Positions 29,737 to 36,892 of a stretch of DNA of 64,000 bases are shown here, one piece after another. Location of the stretch: contig NZ_LMDS01000006.1 of assembly GCF_001425865.1 (NCBI RefSeq), positions 62,001 to 126,000 of the forward strand, written 5' to 3'. The translations under genes and the position numbers were made by a program. Source of the stretch: Rhizobacter sp. Root404 (GTDB lineage: Bacteria > Pseudomonadota > Gammaproteobacteria > Burkholderiales > Burkholderiaceae_C). The first letter of the stretch is position 1, and every line of letters begins with the position of its first letter. Under the pieces are notes generated by a model. That model did no database searches. It had not been told where the DNA came from and saw only the letters and a list, made by a program, of their open reading frames with translations.

Positions 29737-30683
29737 ACCGCCGCCACCTGATCGTGTCCTGCCTTCTGGCCGCCTTCGCCGCCGCCCACGCACAGGACGG
29801 CGCCGTCAAGATGATCGTGCCCTTCGGCCCGGGCACCACGACCGACACGATCGCCCGCGTCGTCGCCGAGGGCCTCGGCAAGGAGCTGAAGCAGACCGTC
29901 GTCGTCGACAACCGCGCCGGCGCCGGCGGCTCGGTCGGCACCGACCAGGTCGCGAAGGCCGCGCCCGACGGCAAGACGCTCGTGATGGGCACCGTCGGCA
30001 CGCACGCGATCAACGCCGCGCTGTTCCGCAAGCTGCCGTACGACACGCTGCGCGACTTCGCGCCGGTCGCGTTCGTCGGCTACACGCCGACGCTGCTGGT
30101 GGTCGGCGCAAATTCGCCGATCAAGTCGCTGAAGGACCTGGCGGCGCTGGCCGCGCGGCCCGACGGCGTGACCTTCGCGTCGGCCGGCAACGGCACCTCG
30201 GGCCACCTGGCCGGCGAACTGCTCGCGCAGCGCCTGGGCGGCCGGATGATCCACGTGCCGTACAAGGAAGGCGCGGTCGCGATGACCAGCGTGATGGCCG
30301 GCCTGGCCGACTTCATGTTCTATCACCCGGCTGCCGTGATGCCGCAGATCAAGGCCGGCAAGCTGCGCGCGCTCGGCGCCAGCGGCGCGGTGCGCAGCAG
30401 CGCGGCCAGCGACGTGCCGACGCTGATGGAACAGGGCCTCAAGGACTTCGACCTCGTCGCCTGGTTCATGCTCTACGCGCCCGCGGCCACCCCGCCGGCC
30501 ACGCTCGCGCAACTGCGCGGCGCGAGCGCTGCGGCGCTGGCGAGCTCCGAAGTCGCGACGCGGCTGCGCGAGCAGGGCGTCGAGCAGCGCGCGATGCGCG
30601 CCGACGAGATGGCGCCGTTCAACAAGGTCGAGCTCGGCAAATGGGCCGAGCTGGTCAAGCGCTCCGGCGCGCAGGTCGATTGA
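29733..30683 (+). CDS. Bug-family (TctC-like) periplasmic binding protein
   Basis: 316 aa. A signal peptide (MNRRHLIVSCLLAAFAAAHA) is cleaved after AHA. The mature protein starts VKMIVPFGPGTTTDTIARVV and has VVVDNRAGAGGSVGTDQVAKA, the Bug/TTT receptor hallmark. These proteins bind carboxylates, aromatic acids or amides with high affinity. No TctA/TctB membrane genes are nearby, so this is an orphan receptor, typical of Burkholderiales. It may act as a sensor or as a binding partner for the ABC importer that follows. It overlaps the CoA-transferase gene by 4 bp. Confidence 0.92.
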   Translation: MNRRHLIVSCLLAAFAAAHAQDGAVKMIVPFGPGTTTDTIARVVAEGLGKELKQTVVVDNRAGAGGSVGTDQVAKAAPDGKTLVMGTVGTHAINAALFRKLPYDTLRDFAPVAFVGYTPTLLVVGANSPIKSLKDLAALAARPDGVTFASAGNGTSGHLAGELLAQRLGGRMIHVPYKEGAVAMTSVMAGLADFMFYHPAAVMPQIKAGKLRALGASGAVRSSAASDVPTLMEQGLKDFDLVAWFMLYAPAATPPATLAQLRGASAAALASSEVATRLREQGVEQRAMRADEMAPFNKVELGKWAELVKRSGAQVD

Positions 30684-30714
30684 GATTCCCCGACAACAAC
30701 TGGAGACGAGGCTG

Positions 30715-31932
30715 ATGAACACGACGAACTTCTCGCGCCGCACCGCGGTGGCCGCCACGCTGCTCGGCCTGACGGGCCTCGGTATCTCGGGAGCGCAGGC
30801 GCAGACGCCCACCGGCGCGCCGATCCGCGTCGGCAGCACGCTCGCGCTGACCGGCCCGCTCTCGGCCACCGCGCAGATCCACAAGCTGGCCGGCGAGATC
30901 TACATCGAGCAGGTCAACAAGCGCGGTGGCTGGCTCGGCCGGCCGGTCGTCTGGGAGGTCAAGGACGACCAGTCCAAGCCCGACCTGGCCCGCACGCTGT
31001 ACGAGCAGCTCGTCACCGCCGACAAGGTCGACCTGCTGATGGGGCCGTATGCGACCGGCGCGATCCTGTCGGCGATCGGCGTCGCGCAGCGCTACAACAA
31101 GGTGCTGGTGCAGCACACGCTGGGCATCCCGTCGCTGGCGAAGTACGACATGACCTTTCCGGCCTGGTCGATCGGCTCCGAGCCCCAGACCACGGTGCCG
31201 AACACCGTGTTCGACGCGCTCGCCGCCGGGCCGAAGCCGCCGAAGACCGTCGCGGTCGTGACCAGCAAGTTCCCGTCGATCCAGTTCATGAGCGCCGGCG
31301 CGCGCGAGGTGCTGAAGAAGCGCGGCCTGACCGAGGTGCTGTTCCTCGAATGGGACTTCGGCAACCGCGACTTCGGCCCGATCGCCAACCGCGTCAAGGA
31401 CGCCAAGCCCGACTTCGTCTGGGTCGGCGCGATCGGCCTCGAGGGCAACCTGCTGCTCGACGCGATGAAGAAGATCGACTACGTGCCGCCGCAGCACTTC
31501 TACATGTACCCGGCGCCCGGCCCGCTGGTCTCGCTGCCGGAAGCGAAGAATGCGCTGTCGGTGACGATCTTCGAGGACCAGCCGCCGTTCACGTCGAACA
31601 CCGGTGCGGCCGAGTTCGTCAAGCTGTACCGCGAGCGCGCCACCAAGGCGGGATTGACCGATCCGTCCGTCGAGACCCAGGCCGCCGCGTCTTACACCGC
31701 ATGGCAGATCCTCGAGGCCGGCGTGGTCGCCACCAAGAGCATCGACGACAAGAAGATCGGCGAGTGGCTCAAGGCCAACAAGGTCGACACGCTGCAGGGC
31801 AAGCTGCGCTTTAACGGCACCGGCAATTTCGGCGACGACCTGATGCGCGTCAAGCAGGTGCAGAACGGCAAGTGGGTCGTGGTGTGGCCGAAGGAAGTGA
31901 CCTCTGGCGGCGCGAAGCTGCTCGCGCAGTGA
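30715..31932 (+). CDS. ABC-importer substrate-binding protein (LivJ/LivK-type)
   Basis: 405 aa. The N-terminus has a twin-arginine-like SRRTAVAATLLGLTG and an AQAQ cleavage site near residue 29. The mature part is a Peripla_BP_6 domain (IRVGSTLALTGPLSATAQIH, then LVTADKVDLLMGPYATGAIL). Members bind branched-chain amino acids, amides, urea or aromatic acids. Its partners are the permease and ATPase genes at 32018-35445. Next to an aromatic-ring dioxygenase, an aromatic or carboxylic substrate is likelier than an amino acid; this is inference from context. Confidence 0.92.
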   Translation: MNTTNFSRRTAVAATLLGLTGLGISGAQAQTPTGAPIRVGSTLALTGPLSATAQIHKLAGEIYIEQVNKRGGWLGRPVVWEVKDDQSKPDLARTLYEQLVTADKVDLLMGPYATGAILSAIGVAQRYNKVLVQHTLGIPSLAKYDMTFPAWSIGSEPQTTVPNTVFDALAAGPKPPKTVAVVTSKFPSIQFMSAGAREVLKKRGLTEVLFLEWDFGNRDFGPIANRVKDAKPDFVWVGAIGLEGNLLLDAMKKIDYVPPQHFYMYPAPGPLVSLPEAKNALSVTIFEDQPPFTSNTGAAEFVKLYRERATKAGLTDPSVETQAAASYTAWQILEAGVVATKSIDDKKIGEWLKANKVDTLQGKLRFNGTGNFGDDLMRVKQVQNGKWVVVWPKEVTSGGAKLLAQ

Positions 31933-31937
31933 TGTCC

Positions 31938-32012
31938 GCCCCCACGTCGCTTCGCTCCTGCCCCCCGAGGGGGCGCTCAGCCGCCTTGGGGCGGCCCGGC
32001 GCCGGCTGAGGC
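31938..32012. repeat. GC-rich multi-hairpin intergenic element
   Basis: Between the binding-protein and permease genes lie a 6-bp stem gccccc/gggggc (31960-31974), a 5-bp stem ccgcc/ggcgg with loop ttgg (31981-31994) and an outer pair ctcagccg/cggctgag (31976-31983 and 32003-32010). The composition resembles the short GC-rich palindromic intergenic elements frequent in Burkholderiales genomes. It could reduce expression of the distal transporter genes or stabilise the upstream message. Copy number elsewhere cannot be checked here. Confidence 0.5.
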
Positions 32013-32017
32013 CCAAC

Positions 32018-32884
32018 ATGGGCTTCACGCTGCCCAGCGTCTCGCTGCTGTCGCAAAGCATCCTGTCGGGCATCTTCGTCGGTGGGCTGTACGGCTTGAT
32101 GGGCCTGGGCCTCAGCCTGAGCTGGGGCCTGCTGCGGCTGATCAACCTGGCGCACTTCGCGTTCGCGTTCCTGGCGGCGTACCTGTGCCTGCAGCTCACG
32201 ACGACGATGCACATCGACCCGCTGCTGACGCTGCTGGTGATCGCGCCGGGGTTCTTCGCGCTGGGGGCGGCGCTGCACTGGGTGATGGCACGCTTCAAGG
32301 TCACGCCGTTCAACTCGCTGCTGCTGACTTTCGGCCTGGTCGGCATCATCGAGGCGATCATCCAGACGATCTGGACCGCGGACTTCCGCAAGCTCGAATC
32401 GCACTACGGCGAGATGAAGTTCAAGGTCGGCGGGCTGTTCGTGCCGGTGCCCGAGCTGATCACGCTGGTGCTGGCCGTGGGCATCTCGGTCGCGGCCTGG
32501 GCGCTGCTGCGCTACACCGACCTCGGCAAGGCGATGCGCGCCGCGGCCGAGGACGCGCCGATCGCCTCGGCGTTCGGCGTCAACCAGCAACGCAACGCGC
32601 TGCTGCTGGCCGGCACGTGCGCGGCGCTCGCGAGCATCGCCGGCGTGTGCCTGGCGCTGAGCTTCACGCTCGCGCCGTCGCAGATCTACGCCTGGATCGG
32701 CGTGGTGTTCGCCGCGGTGATGCTGGGCGGCCTGGCGCGCCCGCTCGGCCCGCTGATCGCCGGCACCGTGATCGGCGTCAGCGAGGCGATCACGATGGCG
32801 GTGACCGCGCCGTCGTGGGCACCGATCGTGTCGTTCACGCTGTTGATCGTGATCCTGGTGCTGCGGCCGGGACGGGCGGCATGA
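32018..32884 (+). CDS. Branched-chain-type ABC permease LivH
   Basis: 288 aa, about eight membrane helices. It has the LivH features GIFVGGLYGLMGLGLSLSWG and LINLAHFAFAF near the N-terminus, and the EAA-like cytoplasmic loop RYTDLGKAMRAAAEDAPIAS, then FGVN near residues 168-192. It pairs with the LivM half of the next protein to form the channel. The start at 32018 follows the hairpin element directly; no strong ribosome site is visible, which may mean lower expression than the binding protein. Confidence 0.92.
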   Translation: MGFTLPSVSLLSQSILSGIFVGGLYGLMGLGLSLSWGLLRLINLAHFAFAFLAAYLCLQLTTTMHIDPLLTLLVIAPGFFALGAALHWVMARFKVTPFNSLLLTFGLVGIIEAIIQTIWTADFRKLESHYGEMKFKVGGLFVPVPELITLVLAVGISVAAWALLRYTDLGKAMRAAAEDAPIASAFGVNQQRNALLLAGTCAALASIAGVCLALSFTLAPSQIYAWIGVVFAAVMLGGLARPLGPLIAGTVIGVSEAITMAVTAPSWAPIVSFTLLIVILVLRPGRAA

Positions 32885-32996
32885 GGGCCGCCGCGCCGGG
32901 CCGCCATAGGCCACGAAGGGGCCTATCGCCGTGGCCCCTGCAAGGCCCGACCCTCCCGGAGGGTCGCTCGACGTACTCGGCGAGCGGGGTGTCGTC
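32885..32996. promoter_or_regulatory. Spacer with hairpins before the livM-livG fusion
   Basis: This 112-bp spacer contains a perfect stem cgaccctcc/ggagggtcg (32948-32966) and an upstream ggccac/gtggcc pair. It resembles the hairpin spacer before the LivH gene and may tune stoichiometry. No gene or promoter motif was recognised. Confidence 0.4.
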
Positions 32997-34748
32997 ATGA
33001 AGCGCACGCCTCGGATCATCGTTGCTGCCGCGATCGCGCTGGCCTTCGTCCCGCAGCTCGGCCTGCCGGCGTTCTACGACTCGCTGCTGTACCTGATGCT
33101 GCACTGGATCGTCCTCGCGACCTCGTGGAACATCCTGTCCGGCTACACCGGCTACTTCTCGTTCGGCCACGGTGCGTTCTTCGGCGCGGGGCTGTACACG
33201 ACCAGCACGCTGCTGGCGCGCTACGAGTGGCCGTTCCTGTGGACGCTGCCGGTGGCGGCGCTGGTGGCGGCGGTGCTGGGCGTCGCGCTCGGCGCGGTGG
33301 TGTTCCGGGTCAAAGGCGTGCGCGGCGAACTGTTCGCGCTGCTGACGCTGGCGATCACGTTCGTGATCGGCACGATCGTCGTCAACACGCCGCTGGACGG
33401 CGGCAACGGCGTGTCGCTCAGCGCGGTGCCGATCCCGAAAATCGGGCCGACGGCCTCGTCGACGTTCTACCTCTTGGCGCTGGCCGCCGCCACCGCGACG
33501 CTGCTGATCGCCTGGGCGATCTACGTCTCGAAATTCGGCGCCGGCCTGTTCGCGATCCACGACGACGAGGACGCGGCCGAGGTCATGGGCGTGCCGACCT
33601 ACCGCTACAAGCTGATGGCGCTGGCGATCTCGTGCGCGCTGGCCGGCGTGGCCGGCGGCATCCACGCCCTGTTCCTGTCGTACGTGACGGTCGGCGAGGT
33701 GTTCACGATCGCGGTGCCGCTGACCGTCGTGCTGATGAGCGTGCTCGGCGGCACGCGGCACTGGGCCGGGCCGGCCATCGGTGCGATCGCGATCACCGCG
33801 CTGCTCTACAGCTTCACCGCGGCCGATCACGCGATCGCCGGCAAGGCCATGGTCGGCGTGATCCTGATCGCGGCGATCCTGTTCATGCCGGACGGCATCC
33901 TCTCGCGGCTGCAGAAGCTGTTCGCGCGGCGCACGGCCGCGGTCCCGCTCGCGACACACGGCGCCCCGGCGCCCGCACCCGTCGACGCGCCGATCGCGCC
34001 CTCCGCCGGCGTCGCACCCGGCGAGGTGCTGCTGCGGGTGCGCGGCCTGAAGAAGTCGTTCAAGGGCGTGCACGCGCTGACCGGCGTCGACGTGGACGTG
34101 CGCCGCGGCGAGATCCTCGGCCTGCTCGGGCCGAACGGCTCGGGCAAGTCGACCTTCATCAACGTCGTCACCGGCCACTACACGCCGACCGCCGGGCAGA
34201 TCGTGTTCGAGGGCCGCGACCTGACCGGCCGCGCCGCGCACGAGATCGCCGCGTCGGGCATCGCCCGCACGTACCAGATCCCGCGGCCGTTCGCGCACCT
34301 GAGCGTGCTCGACAACGTGGCGCTGGCGACGATGTTCGGCGGCGCGGTGCACGACGTGGCGGCCGCGCGCCGACAGGCGATGACCTGGCTCGACTTCACC
34401 GGCCTGCACGACAAGGCCGCCGCGCGCCCCGACGACCTGAACCTGCACCAGCGCAAGTTCCTCGAGCTCGCCCGCGCGCTCGCCTCGCGGCCGCGCCTGG
34501 TGCTGCTCGACGAGGTGCTGTGCGGCCTGACGCCGAGCGAGATCGACGACGCGGTCGCGCTGATCCGGCGCATCCGCGACCAGGGCTCGACGGTTCTGTT
34601 CGTCGAGCATGTGATGCGCGCAGTGATGGCGCTGACCGACCGGATCGTCGTCTTCAACCACGGCGACCTGTTGGCCGAGGGCAGCGCGACCGACGTGATG
34701 CAGCGCCCCGAGGTGATGACGGCCTACCTGGGGAAAGCGCATGCTTGA
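32997..34748 (+). CDS. Fused ABC permease-ATPase (LivM-LivG)
   Basis: 583 aa, two subunits in one chain. Residues 1-310 are a LivM permease (HWIVLATSWNILSGYTGYFS, then FGHGAFFGAG; loop IHDDEDAAEVMGVPTYRYKL). A Pro/Ala-rich linker (about 320-340) leads to a LivG ATPase with Walker A LLGPNGSGKST (about 377-387) and Walker B LVLLDEVLCGL. The signature loop reads DLNLHQRKFLELARAL in place of LSGGQ, a divergence seen in many LivG proteins. ATG 32997 starts the first helix cleanly; the open frame extends further upstream without a convincing start. It overlaps the next gene by 8 bp. Confidence 0.93.
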   Translation: MKRTPRIIVAAAIALAFVPQLGLPAFYDSLLYLMLHWIVLATSWNILSGYTGYFSFGHGAFFGAGLYTTSTLLARYEWPFLWTLPVAALVAAVLGVALGAVVFRVKGVRGELFALLTLAITFVIGTIVVNTPLDGGNGVSLSAVPIPKIGPTASSTFYLLALAAATATLLIAWAIYVSKFGAGLFAIHDDEDAAEVMGVPTYRYKLMALAISCALAGVAGGIHALFLSYVTVGEVFTIAVPLTVVLMSVLGGTRHWAGPAIGAIAITALLYSFTAADHAIAGKAMVGVILIAAILFMPDGILSRLQKLFARRTAAVPLATHGAPAPAPVDAPIAPSAGVAPGEVLLRVRGLKKSFKGVHALTGVDVDVRRGEILGLLGPNGSGKSTFINVVTGHYTPTAGQIVFEGRDLTGRAAHEIAASGIARTYQIPRPFAHLSVLDNVALATMFGGAVHDVAAARRQAMTWLDFTGLHDKAAARPDDLNLHQRKFLELARALASRPRLVLLDEVLCGLTPSEIDDAVALIRRIRDQGSTVLFVEHVMRAVMALTDRIVVFNHGDLLAEGSATDVMQRPEVMTAYLGKAHA

Positions 34749-35445
34749 AGTCCGCGACCTGCAGGTGGCCTACGGTGCGGCGCGCGCGCTGTGGGGCGTC
34801 TCGCTCGACGTGCGCGCCGGCGAACTGCTGTGCGTGGTCGGCCCGAACGGCGCCGGCAAGACGACGCTGATCAACACGCTGGCCGGCATCCTGCGCGCCA
34901 ATGCCGGGCGGCTCGTGTTCGAAGGCCGCGACATCACGCAGCTCGCGCCGCACCGCTTCTGCGAGGCCGGCATCGCGGTCGTGCCGGAGGGCCGGCGGCT
35001 GTTCACCGGGATGAGCGTGCTCGAGAACCTGGAGCTCGGCAGCTACCTGCCGGCCGCGAAGGCACATCGGCAGGAGTCGCTCGATTCGGTGCTCGACCTC
35101 TTCCCCGCGCTGAAGGCCAAGCTCGCCAGCGCCGCCGGCGAACTCTCGGGCGGCCAGCAGCAGATGGTCGCGATCGCGCGCGCGCTGATGGCGCGGCCGC
35201 GGCTGCTGCTGCTCGACGAACCGTCGCTCGGCCTGTCGCCGCTGATCGTGCACGACATGTTCGCCGCCATCCGCCGCATCAACGCCGCCGGCATGTCGGT
35301 GCTGATGGTCGAGCAGAACGTCGTGATGGCGATGCAGGTCTCGACCCGCGCCTACGTGCTCGAGGAGGGCCGCATCGTGGCCGAGGGCGCACCCGACGAC
35401 CTGCTCGCCCGACCCGAAATCCAGCGCGCCTACCTCGGCGTGTAA
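34741..35445 (+). CDS. Branched-chain-type ABC ATPase LivF
   Basis: 234 aa. Walker A VGPNGAGKTT is at about residues 33-42, the signature LSGGQQQM at about 136 and Walker B LLLLDEPSLGLSP at about 155. VPEGRRLFTGMSVLENLELG is the LivF-specific stretch. It pairs with the LivG half of the fusion to power uptake. The 8-bp overlap with that gene indicates coupled translation. Confidence 0.94.
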   Translation: MLEVRDLQVAYGAARALWGVSLDVRAGELLCVVGPNGAGKTTLINTLAGILRANAGRLVFEGRDITQLAPHRFCEAGIAVVPEGRRLFTGMSVLENLELGSYLPAAKAHRQESLDSVLDLFPALKAKLASAAGELSGGQQQMVAIARALMARPRLLLLDEPSLGLSPLIVHDMFAAIRRINAAGMSVLMVEQNVVMAMQVSTRAYVLEEGRIVAEGAPDDLLARPEIQRAYLGV

Positions 35446-35463
35446 CGCAACCGGAGACCTCCC

Positions 35464-36489
35464 ATGCTGTTCCCCACCACGATCGTCGGCAGCTTCCCGC
35501 AGCCGGACTGGCTGATCGACCGCGCCAAGCTGGCCGGCCGCTTCCCGCCGCGCACACGGGCGAAGGAGCTGTGGCGCATCCCGCCGCAGTATCTGGAGCA
35601 GGCGCAGGACGACGCGACGCTGATCGCGATCCGCGCGCAGGAAGCCGCGGGCCTGGACATCGTCAGCGACGGCGAGATCCGCCGCGAGAGCTACTCGAAC
35701 CGCTTCGCGACCGCGCTCGAAGGCGTCGACCTCGACAACCCCGGCACCGCGCTCGACCGCTCCGGCCACCCGAACCCGGTGCCGCGCATCGTAGGCAAGA
35801 TCCGCCGCATGCACGCGGTCGAGGTCGACGACCTGAAGTTCCTGCGCGCCAACACCGACCGCATGGTGAAGATCACCGTGCCCGGCCCGTTCACGATGCT
35901 GCAGCAGGCCCAGAACGACTTCTACAAGACGGAAGAAGAGGCGGCGATGGACTACGCCGCCGCCGTCAACGCCGAGATCCGCGACCTGTTCGCAGCCGGC
36001 GCCGACGTGGTGCAGATCGACGAGCCCTACATGCAGGCACGGCCCGAGAAGGCCCGCCAGTACGGCCTGGCGGCGCTGAACCGCGCGCTCGACGGCATCA
36101 CCGGCACGACCGCCGTCCACATCTGCTTCGGCTACGCGGCGATCATCCACGAGCGGCCGAGCGGCTATTCCTTCCTGCCCGAGCTGGCTGGCTGCAGCTG
36201 CAAGCAGATCTCGCTCGAGACCGCCCAGTCCCACCTCGATTGCTCGGCCCTGGCCGCGCTCGACGGCAAGCGGCTGATGGTCGGCTGCATCGACCTGTCC
36301 GACCCGCAAATCGAGTCGGTCGCGACGATCGTCGAGCGCATCGAGCGCGCGCTGCCGTACGTCAAGCCCGAGAACGTGATCCTCGCGCCCGACTGCGGCA
36401 TGAAGTACCTGCCGCGCGAGACTGCGATCGGCAAGTTGAGCGCGATGGTCGAGGCCGCGAAGGTGCTGCGGCAGCGCCACGGCGGCTGA
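35464..36489 (+). CDS. MetE-like (cobalamin-independent methionine synthase C-terminal) zinc protein
   Basis: 341 aa, only the catalytic half of MetE (about 760 aa). It begins FPTTIVGSFPQPDWL and has GLDIVSDGEIRRESYSNRF. Zinc ligands equivalent to the His, Cys, Glu and Cys of MetE are visible in AVHICFGY, QISLETAQ and LAPDCGMKYL. Stand-alone proteins of this type include archaeal methionine synthases, epoxyalkane:CoM transferases and alkyltransferases of unknown substrate. Being the next gene after a complete importer and in line with a dioxygenase operon, it may demethylate or dealkylate the imported compound; this is inference. The N-terminal folate-binding half of MetE is absent. Confidence 0.85.
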   Translation: MLFPTTIVGSFPQPDWLIDRAKLAGRFPPRTRAKELWRIPPQYLEQAQDDATLIAIRAQEAAGLDIVSDGEIRRESYSNRFATALEGVDLDNPGTALDRSGHPNPVPRIVGKIRRMHAVEVDDLKFLRANTDRMVKITVPGPFTMLQQAQNDFYKTEEEAAMDYAAAVNAEIRDLFAAGADVVQIDEPYMQARPEKARQYGLAALNRALDGITGTTAVHICFGYAAIIHERPSGYSFLPELAGCSCKQISLETAQSHLDCSALAALDGKRLMVGCIDLSDPQIESVATIVERIERALPYVKPENVILAPDCGMKYLPRETAIGKLSAMVEAAKVLRQRHGG

Positions 36490-36495
36490 GCCACG

Positions 36496-36804
36496 ATGCT
36501 GTTCGCGTTCCACCTCGTCGATCGCGCCGATGCCGGCGACCTGCGCGCGCGCGTGCGGCCGGAACACAAGGCCTACCTCGCGCAAGCGGCGGACCGCATC
36601 GCGTTCGCCGGGCCCCTGACCGGGGACGACGGCCAGGCGATGCTGGGCAGCCTGCTGGTGATCGACTTCGCCGACCGGGCCGCGGCGCTCGCCTGGCTGT
36701 CACGCGAGCCGTTCACCGTTGCCGGCCTCTACGGCCAGACGCAGGTGCACGCCTTCCAGAACCTGTGGCCGCAGCGCACCGGGTTCGTCGCCCCACCGAA
36801 CTGA
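36496..36804 (+). CDS. YciI-like small protein
   Basis: 102 aa, a ferredoxin-like YciI/YCII domain: LFAFHLVDRADAGDLRARVR, RIAFAGPLTGDDGQAMLGSL and REPFTVAGLYGQTQVHAF. The conserved His near residue 6 and Asp in the middle are the usual putative active-site residues. YciI relatives include chloromuconolactone dehalogenase and other enzymes of aromatic degradation, which fits the preceding genes. It starts 6 bp after the MetE-like stop and is the last clearly linked gene of the cluster. Confidence 0.85.
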   Translation: MLFAFHLVDRADAGDLRARVRPEHKAYLAQAADRIAFAGPLTGDDGQAMLGSLLVIDFADRAAALAWLSREPFTVAGLYGQTQVHAFQNLWPQRTGFVAPPN

Positions 36805-36892
36805 GGAGTTTCTTTCAACCCAGCACTGCGCAAGCAGCACACCAAACAACGGGTCATGGCTGGGCGTGACTCACCTTTGAGGAGACAACGCC

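Noticed and set aside
32931..32996. An extended N-terminus for the LivM-LivG fusion from 32931
   Set aside because: The extra 22 residues are Pro/Arg/Gly-rich, cover the hairpin spacer and are unlike permease N-termini.
35445..35464. A SAM or cobalamin riboswitch before the MetE-like gene
   Set aside because: The gap to the LivF gene is only 18 bp, too short for any known riboswitch aptamer.
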